From: an uncultured Blautia sp.
GTDB lineage: Bacteria > Bacillota > Clostridia > Lachnospirales > Lachnospiraceae
Assembly: GCA_934424575.1 (NCBI GenBank)
Contig: CAKRXU010000034.1
Coordinates: 1-30,019, forward strand
Length of the DNA: 30,019 bases
Direction of reading: 5' to 3'
A model generated the notes under the pieces. The model was given only the letters and a program-made list of their open reading frames with translations. It ran no database searches and had not been told where the DNA came from. Shown piece after piece: positions 7,102 to 14,514 of the stretch. How positions within the stretch are numbered: position 1 is the first letter of the stretch; every line of letters begins with the position of its first letter. A program made the position numbers and the translations under genes.

Positions 7102-8171
7102 CCCCAGCGATCCAGACCGGAAAAGCAAGTCTTGCTTTTCGCGAACCGGTCTTTGTTCAGAGTGCTGCTTCTATCGTCGGCAAAAAAGAAGGCGAAGGTC
7201 CCCTTCGGGACTGTTTTGATATGATCAGCGAAGATCCCCTTTTCGGAACTGATACCTGGGAAAATGCAGAAAGCACTCTGCAGAAAGAAACCGCAGTCCT
7301 TGCGATCGGGAAAGCCGGTTTGACCCCCTCTGACATCCGCATGGCATTTGCCGGAGACCTTCTTGCACAGACGATCGCATCTTCCTTTGGTATTGCGGAT
7401 ATGGGAATCCCGTTTTACGGACTTTATGGAGCCTGCTCCACGATCGGTGAATCTCTTTCCCTTGGAAGCATGGCTGTCGCTGCCGGTTACGGTGCTCATA
7501 TCCTCTGTGCCACATCCAGCCATTTTGCCACTGCCGAAAAAGAATTTCGTTTTCCACTTGGCTACGGAAATCAGCGGCCGCTCTCTGCAACCTGGACAGT
7601 AACAGGAAGCGGGGCCTGCATTCTTGGCAATAAACCGCCCGTTCTGGAAAATACAGAAAACGCCTCTCCCCTCCGGCATGAAAATGGCTGTGCGGCAGTC
7701 ACTGCGCTTACTACCGGAACTGTTGTAGATTTTGGTTTCCGTGATTCTATGAACATGGGAGGCTGTATGGCTCCTGCTGCCTGTGACACGATCTACCGGC
7801 ACCTTAAAGATTTCGACAGAAAACCTTCTGATTATGACGCTATTATCACAGGCGATCTTGGCATAGTCGGACAGCGGATCTTATTTGATCTGCTTCAGGA
7901 AAAAGATATCTCCATCAGTTCTGTCCACCATGACTGTGGGCTTTTGATCTTTGACAATGAGGCGCAGGATACACATTCCGGCGGAAGCGGCTGCGGCTGT
8001 GCAGCCTCTGTGCTGACTGCTTTTATCCTGCCACGCATCGTTACCGGCCAGTGGAAACGAGTCCTGTTTGTGCCTACCGGGGCAATGCTCTCCAAAGTAA
8101 GCTTTAATGAAGGAGAATCTGTTCCGGGAATTGCCCATGGAATCGTTCTTGAACATGTTCAGTTATCCTGA
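7098..8171 (+). CDS. spoVAD: Stage V sporulation protein AD
   Basis: At 357 residues it is full length for SpoVAD, a soluble protein with a thiolase/ketosynthase-like fold that binds dipicolinic acid on the outer face of the inner spore membrane. Seen blocks are FREPVFVQSAASIVGKKEGEGPL, DLLAQTIASSFG, IPFYGLYGACSTIGESL, TSSHFATAEKEFRFPLGYGNQRP and GGSGCGCAASVLTAF. The Cys in GACST sits where thiolases have the active-site Cys, but no catalysis is known for SpoVAD. It is translationally coupled to spoVAC and 12 bases ahead of spoVAE. Confidence 0.97.
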   Translation: MTPAIQTGKASLAFREPVFVQSAASIVGKKEGEGPLRDCFDMISEDPLFGTDTWENAESTLQKETAVLAIGKAGLTPSDIRMAFAGDLLAQTIASSFGIADMGIPFYGLYGACSTIGESLSLGSMAVAAGYGAHILCATSSHFATAEKEFRFPLGYGNQRPLSATWTVTGSGACILGNKPPVLENTENASPLRHENGCAAVTALTTGTVVDFGFRDSMNMGGCMAPAACDTIYRHLKDFDRKPSDYDAIITGDLGIVGQRILFDLLQEKDISISSVHHDCGLLIFDNEAQDTHSGGSGCGCAASVLTAFILPRIVTGQWKRVLFVPTGAMLSKVSFNEGESVPGIAHGIVLEHVQLS

Positions 8172-8183
8172 AAGGAGTTTTTT

Positions 8184-8540
8184 ATGGATTATTTTAATGC
8201 CTTCTGGGTCGGCGGTGTGATCTGCGCCCTGGTCCAGATCCTTCTCGACAGGACTAAATTAATGCCCGGACGGGTTATGGTCATTCTCGTCTGCCTGGGT
8301 GCCCTTTTAAGTGCGATCGGGATTTATCAGCCCCTTGCCGACTATGCAGGTGCCGGTGCTTCTGTTCCGCTTCTCGGTTTCGGACAGGTTCTCTGGAAAG
8401 GTATGAAAAAAGCCATCGACCAGGATGGTTTCCTCGGACTTTTTACAGGAGGATTCACAGCCTGTGCGACTGGTGTTTCTGCCGCACTGATTTTTTCCTA
8501 TCTCGCCAGCCTGATCTTCAAGCCAAAAATGAAAGACTGA
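8184..8540 (+). CDS. spoVAE: Stage V sporulation protein AE (AEB type)
   Basis: A 118-residue protein with about three to four membrane segments. It has the SpoVAE(b) blocks FWVGGVICALVQILLDRTKLMPGRVMV, LADYAGAGASVPLLGFG and GLFTGGFTACATGVSAA. It works with SpoVAC and SpoVAD in dipicolinic acid transport, and this C-D-Eb trio is the minimal conserved spoVA core. AAAGGAG lies 6 bases before the ATG. No spoVAEA or spoVAF follows. Confidence 0.95.
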   Translation: MDYFNAFWVGGVICALVQILLDRTKLMPGRVMVILVCLGALLSAIGIYQPLADYAGAGASVPLLGFGQVLWKGMKKAIDQDGFLGLFTGGFTACATGVSAALIFSYLASLIFKPKMKD

Positions 8541-8568
8541 TCTGCGGCATTTTTAAGGAGTTTTTTAT

Positions 8569-9216
8569 ATGAGTGACACTTTATATATACAGCTTGATAT
8601 GAACATCCAGGTACAGCATCCTCACGTGTATCTTCAGGACATCGCAAGGCTTTCCTGCACGGATTCCAAAGTTCTGAACAGGCTCCGCGTCCTGCCTGTT
8701 GCAAATCTGGATTCCAGCAAACCCGGAAGATATGTCATGTCTGTCATGGATCTCGTTGATATGATCCAGAAAAAAGAACCGGATCTTACGGTCACACCCT
8801 TAGGTGAAACAGATTTTATACTCACTTACCAAAAGGAATCCGTACCGGGCGTACTCTTTCGCTGGCTCAAGATCTTTTTCGTCTGTCTTGCCACCTTTTT
8901 CGGAGCTGCATTTTCAATCATGACATTTAATACCGACGTGGATGTCGGCACGTTGTTCCAGCAGATCTATTTTCAGGTAACGGGAAAAATCTCCAGCGGT
9001 TTTACCATCCTGGAGATTTCTTATTCCATTGGTCTTGCTATCGGTGTCCTGTTCTTTTTTAATCACTTCAGTCACATGAAATTCTCGGCTGACCCCACAC
9101 CTATGCAGGTACAGATGCGCAAATACGAAGATGATGTCAACACTACGATCCTGGAAGATCTGAACAGAGAAAATGTGTCCTGTCAGCCTCAAAAAACAGA
9201 GGGCAGAAAACGGTGA
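8569..9216 (+). CDS. spoVAA: Stage V sporulation protein AA
   Basis: A 215-residue protein with a soluble N-terminal domain (1-105) and two membrane segments (about 109-130 and 155-175). Blocks shared with Bacillus SpoVAA are VYLQDIARL, FFGAAFSIMTFNTDVDV, LEISYSIGLAIGVLFFFNHF and DPTPMQVQMRKYEDDV. SpoVAA is part of the dipicolinic acid channel, with a less certain role than AC, AD and AEB. It is the last gene here, behind spoVAE, whereas in Bacillus it is the first. TAAGGAG lies 8 bases before the ATG. The 3' end of the coding sequence overlaps a terminator for the opposite strand. Confidence 0.9.
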   Translation: MSDTLYIQLDMNIQVQHPHVYLQDIARLSCTDSKVLNRLRVLPVANLDSSKPGRYVMSVMDLVDMIQKKEPDLTVTPLGETDFILTYQKESVPGVLFRWLKIFFVCLATFFGAAFSIMTFNTDVDVGTLFQQIYFQVTGKISSGFTILEISYSIGLAIGVLFFFNHFSHMKFSADPTPMQVQMRKYEDDVNTTILEDLNRENVSCQPQKTEGRKR

Positions 9217-9231
9217 TCCGTCTCTGCCCTC
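9191..9231 (-). terminator. Terminator of the small acidic protein gene
   Basis: GAGGGCAG (9199-9206) pairs with CTGCCCTC (9224-9231), with ACGG/CCGT inside. On the minus strand it is followed by TGTTTTTTG, a good U tract; on the plus strand there is none. The 5' part lies inside the last codons of spoVAA. Readthrough from the spoVA side would still cross the hairpin. Confidence 0.75.
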
Positions 9232-9269
9232 TGTATGCCGAATGCTTTACTTTCCCCGACTGTAACTGA

Positions 9270-9473
9270 TCAGTCTTCAAAACAGCTGATCACGTAACCG
9301 TCATTTTCGATGACTACATCTGAAACATTATCTCTGTCCCAGATTGCATCACTGATAATAGATCGTAAGCTCTCATCCATCTGAATATTGAACATCTCCT
9401 CAATAATCTGGAACGGAACGTTTTCATGTTCCTGTGCGTACTCCATGATGAAATCAAGAATCTTCTCTTCCAT
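9270..9473 (-). CDS. Small acidic protein of unknown function
   Basis: A 67-residue acidic protein (about 20 Asp and Glu) with a likely helical N-terminal half and the sequence ending VVIENDGYVISCFED. I do not recognise the family. The gene appears real because it has a plausible promoter (9525-9553), a clear terminator at 9191-9231 and lies alone between spoVA and sstT. The ribosome binding site is weak (AAAGG about 13 bases before the ATG). It has no membrane segment or signal peptide, so it is probably cytoplasmic. Confidence 0.6.
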   Translation of the reverse strand: MEEKILDFIMEYAQEHENVPFQIIEEMFNIQMDESLRSIISDAIWDRDNVSDVVIENDGYVISCFED

Positions 9474-9524
9474 ATCTGTAAATCTGCCTTTCTGTAATTA
9501 CTGATATTGGCATCAGCCTGTATA

Positions 9525-9553
9525 ATCTTACCGCAGTTTCCAAAATATGTCTA
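9525..9553 (-). promoter_or_regulatory. Possible promoter of the small acidic protein gene
   Basis: On the minus strand TAGACA (9548-9553), 17 bases, TAAGAT (9525-9530). Both boxes are one or two bases off consensus. Confidence 0.4.
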
Positions 9554-9571
9554 CGAAAATTTATGATTTTG

Positions 9572-9600
9572 TTGCACTATCAGCTTTTTTCATTTATAAT
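9572..9600 (+). promoter_or_regulatory. Promoter of sstT
   Basis: TTGCAC (9572-9577), 17 bases, then a perfect TATAAT (9595-9600). The start near 9607 gives a 49-base leader ending in AAAGGGAG before the ATG. Confidence 0.8.
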
Positions 9601-9655
9601 ATACCTTATTAACATTTTACCATATTAAAGGGTTAAAAGGAAAGGGAGTAAACAA

Positions 9656-10879
9656 ATGAAAAAACTTTGGACCAAATGGACTGAGATCGCACTGGTCAAG
9701 CGAATCCTCGTAGGACTGATCCTGGGAGCCATCCTGGGAATCGCTGTACCGGGAGCTTCTGCAGTCTCTATCCTGGGTGACGTATTCGTCGGCGCCCTCA
9801 AAGCGATCGCACCGCTTCTTGTATTTTTCCTGGTTATCAGTTCTCTGTGCAATGCCGGAAAATCTCACGGTGGTGTTATCAAAACCGTAATCATACTTTA
9901 CATGTTCAGTACTGTGCTTGCTGCTGTGATCGCAGTATTTGCAAGTATGATCTTCCCGGTTGAACTGACACTGACAACTGCTGCTACTGATACTGCTGCA
10001 CCACAGGGTATCGCAGAAGTCCTCAATAACCTTCTGCTCAATGTCGTTGCAAACCCTGTTTCTTCTCTCGTAAATGCAAACTATGTCGGAATCCTGATGT
10101 GGGCTGTCCTTATCGGACTTGCATTACGTGCTGCCAACAACATGACTAAGAATGTCCTTGCTGATGTTGCTAACGGACTTTCTACTGTTGTTACATGGAT
10201 CATCAATATGGCTCCATTTGGTATCTTCGGTCTCGTATTCAACACAGTATCTACAAACGGACTGGATATCTTTACTACCTACGGTAAACTGCTTCTTCTG
10301 CTGGTTGGCTGTATGCTGTTTATCTATTTTGTCACCAACCCGATGCTGGTTTACTGGTGCATCCGCAAGAATCCTTATCCGCTGATCTTCCATTGCCTGA
10401 AGAGAAGCGCGCTGACTGCATTCTTCACCAGAAGTTCTGCTGCCAACATCCCTGTAAACATGAAAGTCTGCGAGGAAATGGGACTTGACAGAGATACTTA
10501 CTCTGTAACTATCCCACTTGGTGCAACGATCAATATGGACGGTGCAGCGATCACGATCACGGTTATGACAATGGCTACTGCATTTACACTTGGTATCCAT
10601 GTAGATATCCCGACTGCGATCATCTTAAGTCTCCTGGCTGCACTTTCAGCCTGTGGTGCTTCCGGTGTTGCCGGCGGATCTCTTCTTCTGATCCCGATGG
10701 CATGCTCCCTGTTTGGTATCTCTGATGATATCTCCATGCAGGTCGTTGCAGTTGGTTTCATCATCGGTGTTATTCAGGACTCCGTAGAGACAGCCCTGAA
10801 CTCTTCTTCCGACCTTCTGCTCTCTGCTTCTGCCGAATTCAGACAGTGGCGTCTGGAAGGAAAAGATATCAAATTCTGA
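9656..10879 (+). CDS. sstT: Serine/threonine:sodium symporter SstT
   Basis: A 407-residue transporter of the dicarboxylate/amino acid:cation symporter family, very hydrophobic with eight to nine membrane segments and the usual length of SstT. Family marks are the N-terminal RILVGLILGAILGIAVP, APLLVFFLVISSLCNAGKSHGG, the serine-rich re-entrant loop AFFTRSSAANIPVNM, and GATINMDGAAITITVM, which corresponds to the NMDG sodium-binding motif. It should import L-serine and L-threonine with Na+ across the cytoplasmic membrane. It has its own promoter and terminator. Confidence 0.95.
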   Translation: MKKLWTKWTEIALVKRILVGLILGAILGIAVPGASAVSILGDVFVGALKAIAPLLVFFLVISSLCNAGKSHGGVIKTVIILYMFSTVLAAVIAVFASMIFPVELTLTTAATDTAAPQGIAEVLNNLLLNVVANPVSSLVNANYVGILMWAVLIGLALRAANNMTKNVLADVANGLSTVVTWIINMAPFGIFGLVFNTVSTNGLDIFTTYGKLLLLLVGCMLFIYFVTNPMLVYWCIRKNPYPLIFHCLKRSALTAFFTRSSAANIPVNMKVCEEMGLDRDTYSVTIPLGATINMDGAAITITVMTMATAFTLGIHVDIPTAIILSLLAALSACGASGVAGGSLLLIPMACSLFGISDDISMQVVAVGFIIGVIQDSVETALNSSSDLLLSASAEFRQWRLEGKDIKF

Positions 10880-10895
10880 TCGATATTTTTACATA

Positions 10896-10960
10896 ACCGG
10901 CATTTTAAGAGGATATCGCTTCTCTGGTATTTTTCCAGGGATGCGGTATTCTTTTTTCTT
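10896..10960 (+). terminator. Terminator of sstT
   Basis: ACCGGCAT (10896-10903) pairs with ATGCGGT (10941-10947) with a one-base bulge, and TCTCTGG/CCAGGGA form the upper stem; the T-rich TATTCTTTTTTCTT follows. The T run overlaps the -35 box of the next promoter. Confidence 0.6.
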
Positions 10961-10987
10961 GCATTTCCTGTACTGTTATGCTATACT
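10959..10987 (+). promoter_or_regulatory. Promoter of queT
   Basis: TTGCAT (10959-10964), 17 bases, TATACT (10982-10987), with TGC directly ahead of the -10 giving an extended -10. The predicted start is near 10994. Confidence 0.8.
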
Positions 10988-10993
10988 CTCTAG

Positions 10994-11107
10994 CGTTATG
11001 AAGCTAAAAACAAGGTCGTATTAAGCTTCCCGCCGATTCCCGGCGTAAAATGAATCATGTGTTCGTGACCTTCCACATGTAAAACAAAACTAAAGGAGAA
11101 CTGAATA
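10994..11107 (+). promoter_or_regulatory. Structured leader of queT, candidate riboswitch
   Basis: The 114-base leader can form three hairpins: GAAGCT/AGCTTC (11000-11005 with 11024-11029), CGCCG/CGGCG (11031-11035 with 11041-11045) and CATGTG/CACATG (11056-11061 with 11074-11079). The loop of the first contains AAGGTC (11012-11017) and the loop of the third contains its complement GACCTT (11067-11072), so a pseudoknot or kissing contact is possible. The leader ends with an A/C-rich stretch and AAAGGAG. QueT genes are often controlled by preQ1 riboswitches, and the layout (hairpin, embedded hairpin, long-range pairing) is like preQ1-II. The sequence does not match a preQ1 class I can recall, so the ligand is inference. 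Confidence 0.5.
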
Positions 11108-11608
11108 ATGAAAAACAAAAACACAATGTTCCTTGTGCAGGCAGCCGCTATCGGTGCTATCTACGTAGTTCTGACTCTGCTGTTTGCCCCATTAAGCTAC
11201 GGCGAAGTACAGGTTCGCTTCTCTGAGGCACTGACGATCCTTCCGTACTTCACACCTGCTGCAATTCCTGGATTATTTGTAGGATGTATCCTCTCCAACC
11301 TGCTTGGCGGTGCGATCCCTGTAGATATCATCTTCGGAAGTATCGCAACACTGATCGGTGCTGTCTTTACTTACAAACTGCGAGACAGCAGCAAATGGCT
11401 TGCTCCATTACCACCGATCGTAGCCAACACGGTGATCGTGCCTTTCGTTCTTTACTACGGATACGGTGTGAACCTTCCGATCCCGCTGATGATGCTGACT
11501 GTCGGTGCCGGCGAAGTCATTTCCTGCGGAATCTTCGGAATGATCGTCCTTACCGCACTTTCTAAAGTAAAAGGCTCTGTTTTTGGGAAAACAAGTTATT
11601 CTAAATAA
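11108..11608 (+). CDS. queT: QueT family queuosine-precursor transporter (ECF S component)
   Basis: A 166-residue protein with about five to six membrane segments. It matches the QueT family: QAAAIGAIYVVLTLLFAPLSYGEVQVRFSEALTILPYF, then GLFVGCILSNLLGG, DIIFGSIATLIGA and VANTVIVPFVL. QueT is the substrate-binding component of an energy-coupling factor transporter thought to import queuosine precursors. The shared ATPase and T component would be encoded elsewhere. AAAGGAG lies 10 bases before the ATG. It is transcribed alone, from its own promoter to its own terminator. Confidence 0.92.
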   Translation: MKNKNTMFLVQAAAIGAIYVVLTLLFAPLSYGEVQVRFSEALTILPYFTPAAIPGLFVGCILSNLLGGAIPVDIIFGSIATLIGAVFTYKLRDSSKWLAPLPPIVANTVIVPFVLYYGYGVNLPIPLMMLTVGAGEVISCGIFGMIVLTALSKVKGSVFGKTSYSK

Positions 11609-11615
11609 AATTTTA

Positions 11616-11651
11616 AACAGCTGCCAGGTGATTTCCTGGCAGCTGTTTTTT
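11616..11651 (+). terminator. Terminator of queT
   Basis: AACAGCTGCCAGG (11616-11628) pairs perfectly with CCTGGCAGCTGTT (11635-11647), followed by TTTT. It lies 8 bases past the queT stop, and the convergent sigF gene ends 36 bases beyond it. Confidence 0.95.
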
Positions 11652-11687
11652 CGTTTAATTGCCAACAGGCATCGAGAAATAAAGCAA

Positions 11688-12410
11688 TCATCCATCTCGA
11701 TGCAAACTCCTCAGCTTCTTCAATATCCTCTTCTCCATCCGCGACACCTGCACCTGAGAAACTCCAAGCCTCTCTGCGATCTGGGTCTGGGTCAGGTCCT
11801 GGAAGTAGCGCATGTAGAGGAGTTTGCGGTCGGAGGCTTCCAGTTTTCCGAGGATTTCCTCGAGGAAGATCCGGTTCAGGAGATGCTCTTCGGCGTTTTC
11901 TTTTTCCGGGATCTTATCTATGAGGGAGATGTCGGTCCCTTCACTCTGGTAGACGGTTCTGTACAGGGATTCTACTTCTGCTGCTGAGTCCAGCGTCATT
12001 GCGACTTCTTCAGGCGGCATTCCGAGCATTTCTGCAATTTCTTTGAGGCTCGGTTCCCTGCCCAGTTCTTTCTCTATCTTTTCTCTTGCCAGATAAACTC
12101 TGTACTGGTTTTCTTTGATAGACCGGCTCACCTTGATCATTCCATCATCCCGGAAAAAGCGCTTCAGTTCTCCTAAGATCATCGGGATGGCATATGTGGA
12201 AAATTTCACTTCAAATGCCGGATCAAACTTATCAACTGCCTTAAGAAGTCCGATACTTCCAATCTGAAACAGATCCTCCATCTCCACACCTCTTCCCAGA
12301 AAGCGTCTTGCCACACTGTAGATCAGCCCTGTGTTTTCTTCGAACAAAGTATCTCTTGCCTCTTTATCCCCCTGGTGTGCACGCCCGATCAGAGCAAGAG
12401 TATGATCCAT
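11688..12410 (-). CDS. sigF: RNA polymerase sporulation sigma factor SigF (SpoIIAC)
   Basis: A 240-residue sigma-70 family protein. Region 2 is complete (GLIYSVARRFLGRGVEMEDLFQIGSIGLLKAVDKFDP... and FSTYAIPMILGELKRFFRDDG), region 3 includes LGREPSLKEIAEMLGM, and region 4 ends RYFQDLTQTQIAERLGVSQVQVSRMEKRIL. Its position after spoIIAA and spoIIAB identifies it as sigma-F, the first forespore-specific sigma factor, which is held inactive by SpoIIAB. AAGGAGAG before the ATG lies in the end of spoIIAB, 10 bases away. Confidence 0.97.
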   Translation of the reverse strand: MDHTLALIGRAHQGDKEARDTLFEENTGLIYSVARRFLGRGVEMEDLFQIGSIGLLKAVDKFDPAFEVKFSTYAIPMILGELKRFFRDDGMIKVSRSIKENQYRVYLAREKIEKELGREPSLKEIAEMLGMPPEEVAMTLDSAAEVESLYRTVYQSEGTDISLIDKIPEKENAEEHLLNRIFLEEILGKLEASDRKLLYMRYFQDLTQTQIAERLGVSQVQVSRMEKRILKKLRSLHRDG

Positions 12411-12420
12411 GTATCTCTCC

Positions 12421-12846
12421 TTATCGTCCGATGATCTTTTTCATTCTCACGCTGGTTCCTGCGCCAACCTGCGACTCTACTTTCAGGTCATCCATAAATG
12501 CCTCCATAAAAGTAAAACCCATTCCAGATCTTTCTTTGTCTGCTTTTGTCGTATACATAGGTTCCATTGCCTTCTCTATATCCGGGATCCCTTTTCCATG
12601 ATCTGTGATCTCCACATAGATTTCCTGTCCAACAATACGAAGTTTCATTTCAATCTTATGTATCTCCCCCTCATACCCATGAATAATGCTGTTGGTCACC
12701 GCTTCTGATACTGCGGTCTTCAGATCTGCCACCTCTTCCAGGGTGGGATTCAACTGTGTACAGAAAGAGGCCGCCGTGATTCTTGCCAGCGATTCATTTA
12801 CCGGCAGACTGTCAAAAACAAGTGTTACTTCATTCGCATTTTCCAT
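12421..12846 (-). CDS. spoIIAB: Anti-sigma F factor SpoIIAB (serine kinase)
   Basis: A 141-residue GHKL-type ATPase/kinase. The N box is EAVTNSIIHGYEG, the G1 box ITDHGKGIPD and the G2 box ERSGMGF. SpoIIAB binds sigma-F and phosphorylates SpoIIAA. I start at the ATG at 12846 (MENANEV), with GGGAGG 7 bases upstream; a longer frame opening at 12975 lies inside spoIIAA and has no site. The start overlaps the spoIIAA stop by 17 bases, as in other spoIIA operons. Confidence 0.97.
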   Translation of the reverse strand: MENANEVTLVFDSLPVNESLARITAASFCTQLNPTLEEVADLKTAVSEAVTNSIIHGYEGEIHKIEMKLRIVGQEIYVEITDHGKGIPDIEKAMEPMYTTKADKERSGMGFTFMEAFMDDLKVESQVGAGTSVRMKKIIGR

Positions 12847-13174
12847 AATTGCCTCCCTCTTCTCCGTTTTTCTGGATTTCCATGTATCTGTAAACGCCTG
12901 ACAAGTGAAGCAGTTTATTAATATGTTCATCTGCATTGACAGCCATGATACATTTCTGACCCATTCCCAGCGCACGATACCTTCCCATGATCAGCCCAAT
13001 ACCTGAGCTGTCCATAAACTCTGTGTCCTTAAAATCAAAAATTATTTTTTTTACATAAATCCTGCTCATGATTCTGTCTGTTTCTTTTTTGATAAAGTCT
13101 GACTGTGGATGATCCAGATCCTGTGGAAGATACACAGTCAGGACTGAATCTTTAAGTTCAAATAAATCATTCAT
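12830..13174 (-). CDS. spoIIAA: Anti-sigma F factor antagonist SpoIIAA
   Basis: A 114-residue STAS-domain protein. The phospho-site motif MDSSGIG is at 54-60; Ser56 corresponds to Ser58 of Bacillus SpoIIAA, the target of SpoIIAB kinase and the SpoIIE phosphatase. Unphosphorylated SpoIIAA displaces sigma-F from SpoIIAB. GAGGGGG lies about 7 bases before the ATG. It is the first gene of the spoIIA operon. I see no convincing sigma-H promoter in the 50 bases upstream, only a possible 0A box. Confidence 0.95.
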   Translation of the reverse strand: MNDLFELKDSVLTVYLPQDLDHPQSDFIKKETDRIMSRIYVKKIIFDFKDTEFMDSSGIGLIMGRYRALGMGQKCIMAVNADEHINKLLHLSGVYRYMEIQKNGEEGGNYGKCE

Positions 13175-13204
13175 TTTTTATTCCCCCTCTTTTACATATC
13201 ATTT

Positions 13205-13220
13205 TTCGATTTAAGTCGAA
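13205..13220 (-). promoter_or_regulatory. Possible Spo0A box ahead of spoIIA
   Basis: TTCGATTTAAGTCGAA is an inverted repeat with two partial Spo0A boxes (AAGTCGAA and AAATCGAA against TTGTCGAA). It lies 31 bases before spoIIAA, immediately after the upstream terminator. Spo0A activates spoIIA in other spore formers. One base differs in the core. Confidence 0.3.
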
Positions 13221-13250
13221 AAAAAGGAGATGTGCGATCTGCACATCCCC
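13219..13250 (-). terminator. Terminator of the zinc-ribbon/TPR gene
   Basis: On the minus strand GGGGATGTGC (13250-13241) pairs with GCACATCTCC (13235-13226), followed by seven T. It separates the 398-residue gene upstream from the spoIIA operon. Confidence 0.9.
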
Positions 13251-13278
13251 TTCTCCGAGGTTCTTCTTATGTTATTGT

Positions 13279-14475
13279 TTATTCATAATAATCCGAATCA
13301 TCGTATTCTCCACTGTCATCTGTTGATCCGGTGTTTCCGGCATTCACAGCCTGACTGATGGTATTATAGATTGTTTGCTGAGTATCCGAAAGAACATCTG
13401 TCTGTACGTTCTGTAATTCCAGAGCTGCATCATCAAGATTTTTCTGCTGATAGTCCGTATATGCCTGCAGAAGTGCCTGATAACTCTTGCTCTTCGTCTG
13501 CTCAGATGTAAGCTGCTTTGTTACCTCATCTGCCGACGCTGTCGCTTCTTTCGCATCACTCTGCGCTTTGGTAAGTTCTGCCGCCTGGCTGGCAAGAGAA
13601 TCGCTGTACTGAACGATCTGCTGATTTGCCTCCTTGTAAATGCCCTGTCGGATCGCTGGTGCTGCCAGAAGCCAGAATGCTCCTACCCCTGCAGCAACTC
13701 CTGCCATCAGGATAAAAAAGAGCGAAATTCCAGAACGTTCTCTGTAAATCGGCTGTTGTACAACACGCTCCGGTGCCAGCACATCAATTTCCTGCTTCTG
13801 AGATTTTGCAGAATGAAAAAGTCCTTTTTTACTTTTTTCCAGCTTGGTGGTTACTCCGGTCTGTTCATCTACCTCCCGCAGAAATCGAAGTGTCGTCGTA
13901 TTTGTCTTATCAATACGTGCCGCTTTTCTTAAGGTTCTCCTTGCTTTGTTCCATTCATGATTTTTTATCTGGATCAGTGCAAGAAGATGATATCCCTTGA
14001 TCAGCTTCGGATTCTGTGACAGTATCCTGCGAAGTTTGATCGCGGCCATATCTTCATGCCCTTCCCGACATAAAAGCAGCGCATTGTTATACTTCTTGAT
14101 CGTCTCATTAATCGCATTCAGACGATTTTTGTTCGCCTGGAGCTTATTGATGTATTCTGTTGCAAGATTTCTCGTCGGCTGCAGGTTCTTGCTGATCACC
14201 CATTCACTGAGTGCAGAAACAACCTCGCCTGTCTCAAAATAAACGAGTCCAAGAAGATTCCTCGCCTTGATATTTCTCTTATCATAGATCAGGCTCTGTT
14301 TCAGACAGGCGATCGCTCCTGAAAGATCACGGATGCTTGCCTTTTCCAGACCCTGATTATAAAAGCTCTTGGACAGATAATCTACTTTTTTCTGGATCAG
14401 TACATTATAGCCACAATTCGGACAATAATCCAGATCCATATCTGTAAGAAATGCCCCACAGTTCACACAATTCAT
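13279..14475 (-). CDS. Zinc-ribbon and TPR-repeat membrane protein of unknown function
   Basis: A 398-residue protein with a distinct layout. The N-terminus is a zinc ribbon with Cys at 3, 6, 18 and 21. TPR-like helical repeats (about 40-210) follow, with AIACLKQSLIYDKRNIKARNLLGLVYFETGE as a clear repeat. A membrane segment lies at about 250-275, then an Ala/Gln/Ser-rich coiled coil (290-345) outside, and an acidic Asp/Glu/Ser tail. The topology suggests an inside zinc ribbon and TPR with an outside coil, possibly a scaffold, but the function is unknown. It follows the 50-residue gene and folC, and ends in a strong terminator before spoIIA. Confidence 0.8.
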   Translation of the reverse strand: MNCVNCGAFLTDMDLDYCPNCGYNVLIQKKVDYLSKSFYNQGLEKASIRDLSGAIACLKQSLIYDKRNIKARNLLGLVYFETGEVVSALSEWVISKNLQPTRNLATEYINKLQANKNRLNAINETIKKYNNALLLCREGHEDMAAIKLRRILSQNPKLIKGYHLLALIQIKNHEWNKARRTLRKAARIDKTNTTTLRFLREVDEQTGVTTKLEKSKKGLFHSAKSQKQEIDVLAPERVVQQPIYRERSGISLFFILMAGVAAGVGAFWLLAAPAIRQGIYKEANQQIVQYSDSLASQAAELTKAQSDAKEATASADEVTKQLTSEQTKSKSYQALLQAYTDYQQKNLDDAALELQNVQTDVLSDTQQTIYNTISQAVNAGNTGSTDDSGEYDDSDYYE

Positions 14476-14514
14476 TCAATGTTTCTCCCTTTGTGTATCT
14501 TCGTATGCTTTGTC

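Noticed and set aside
7068..7802. 244-residue open frame on the minus strand
   Set aside because: Antisense to spoVAD, which is a clear full-length protein in the other direction.
10994..11107. preQ1-I riboswitch
   Set aside because: The short hairpin plus A-rich tail of that class cannot be laid onto this leader; TAGC/GCTA pairing near the start includes bases ahead of the predicted transcript start.
11583..11987. 134-residue plus-strand frame after queT
   Set aside because: It spans the queT terminator and is antisense to sigF.
12421..12975. Longer SpoIIAB starting at 12975
   Set aside because: The extra 43 residues lie inside spoIIAA and do not match SpoIIAB; a good ribosome site supports the ATG at 12846.
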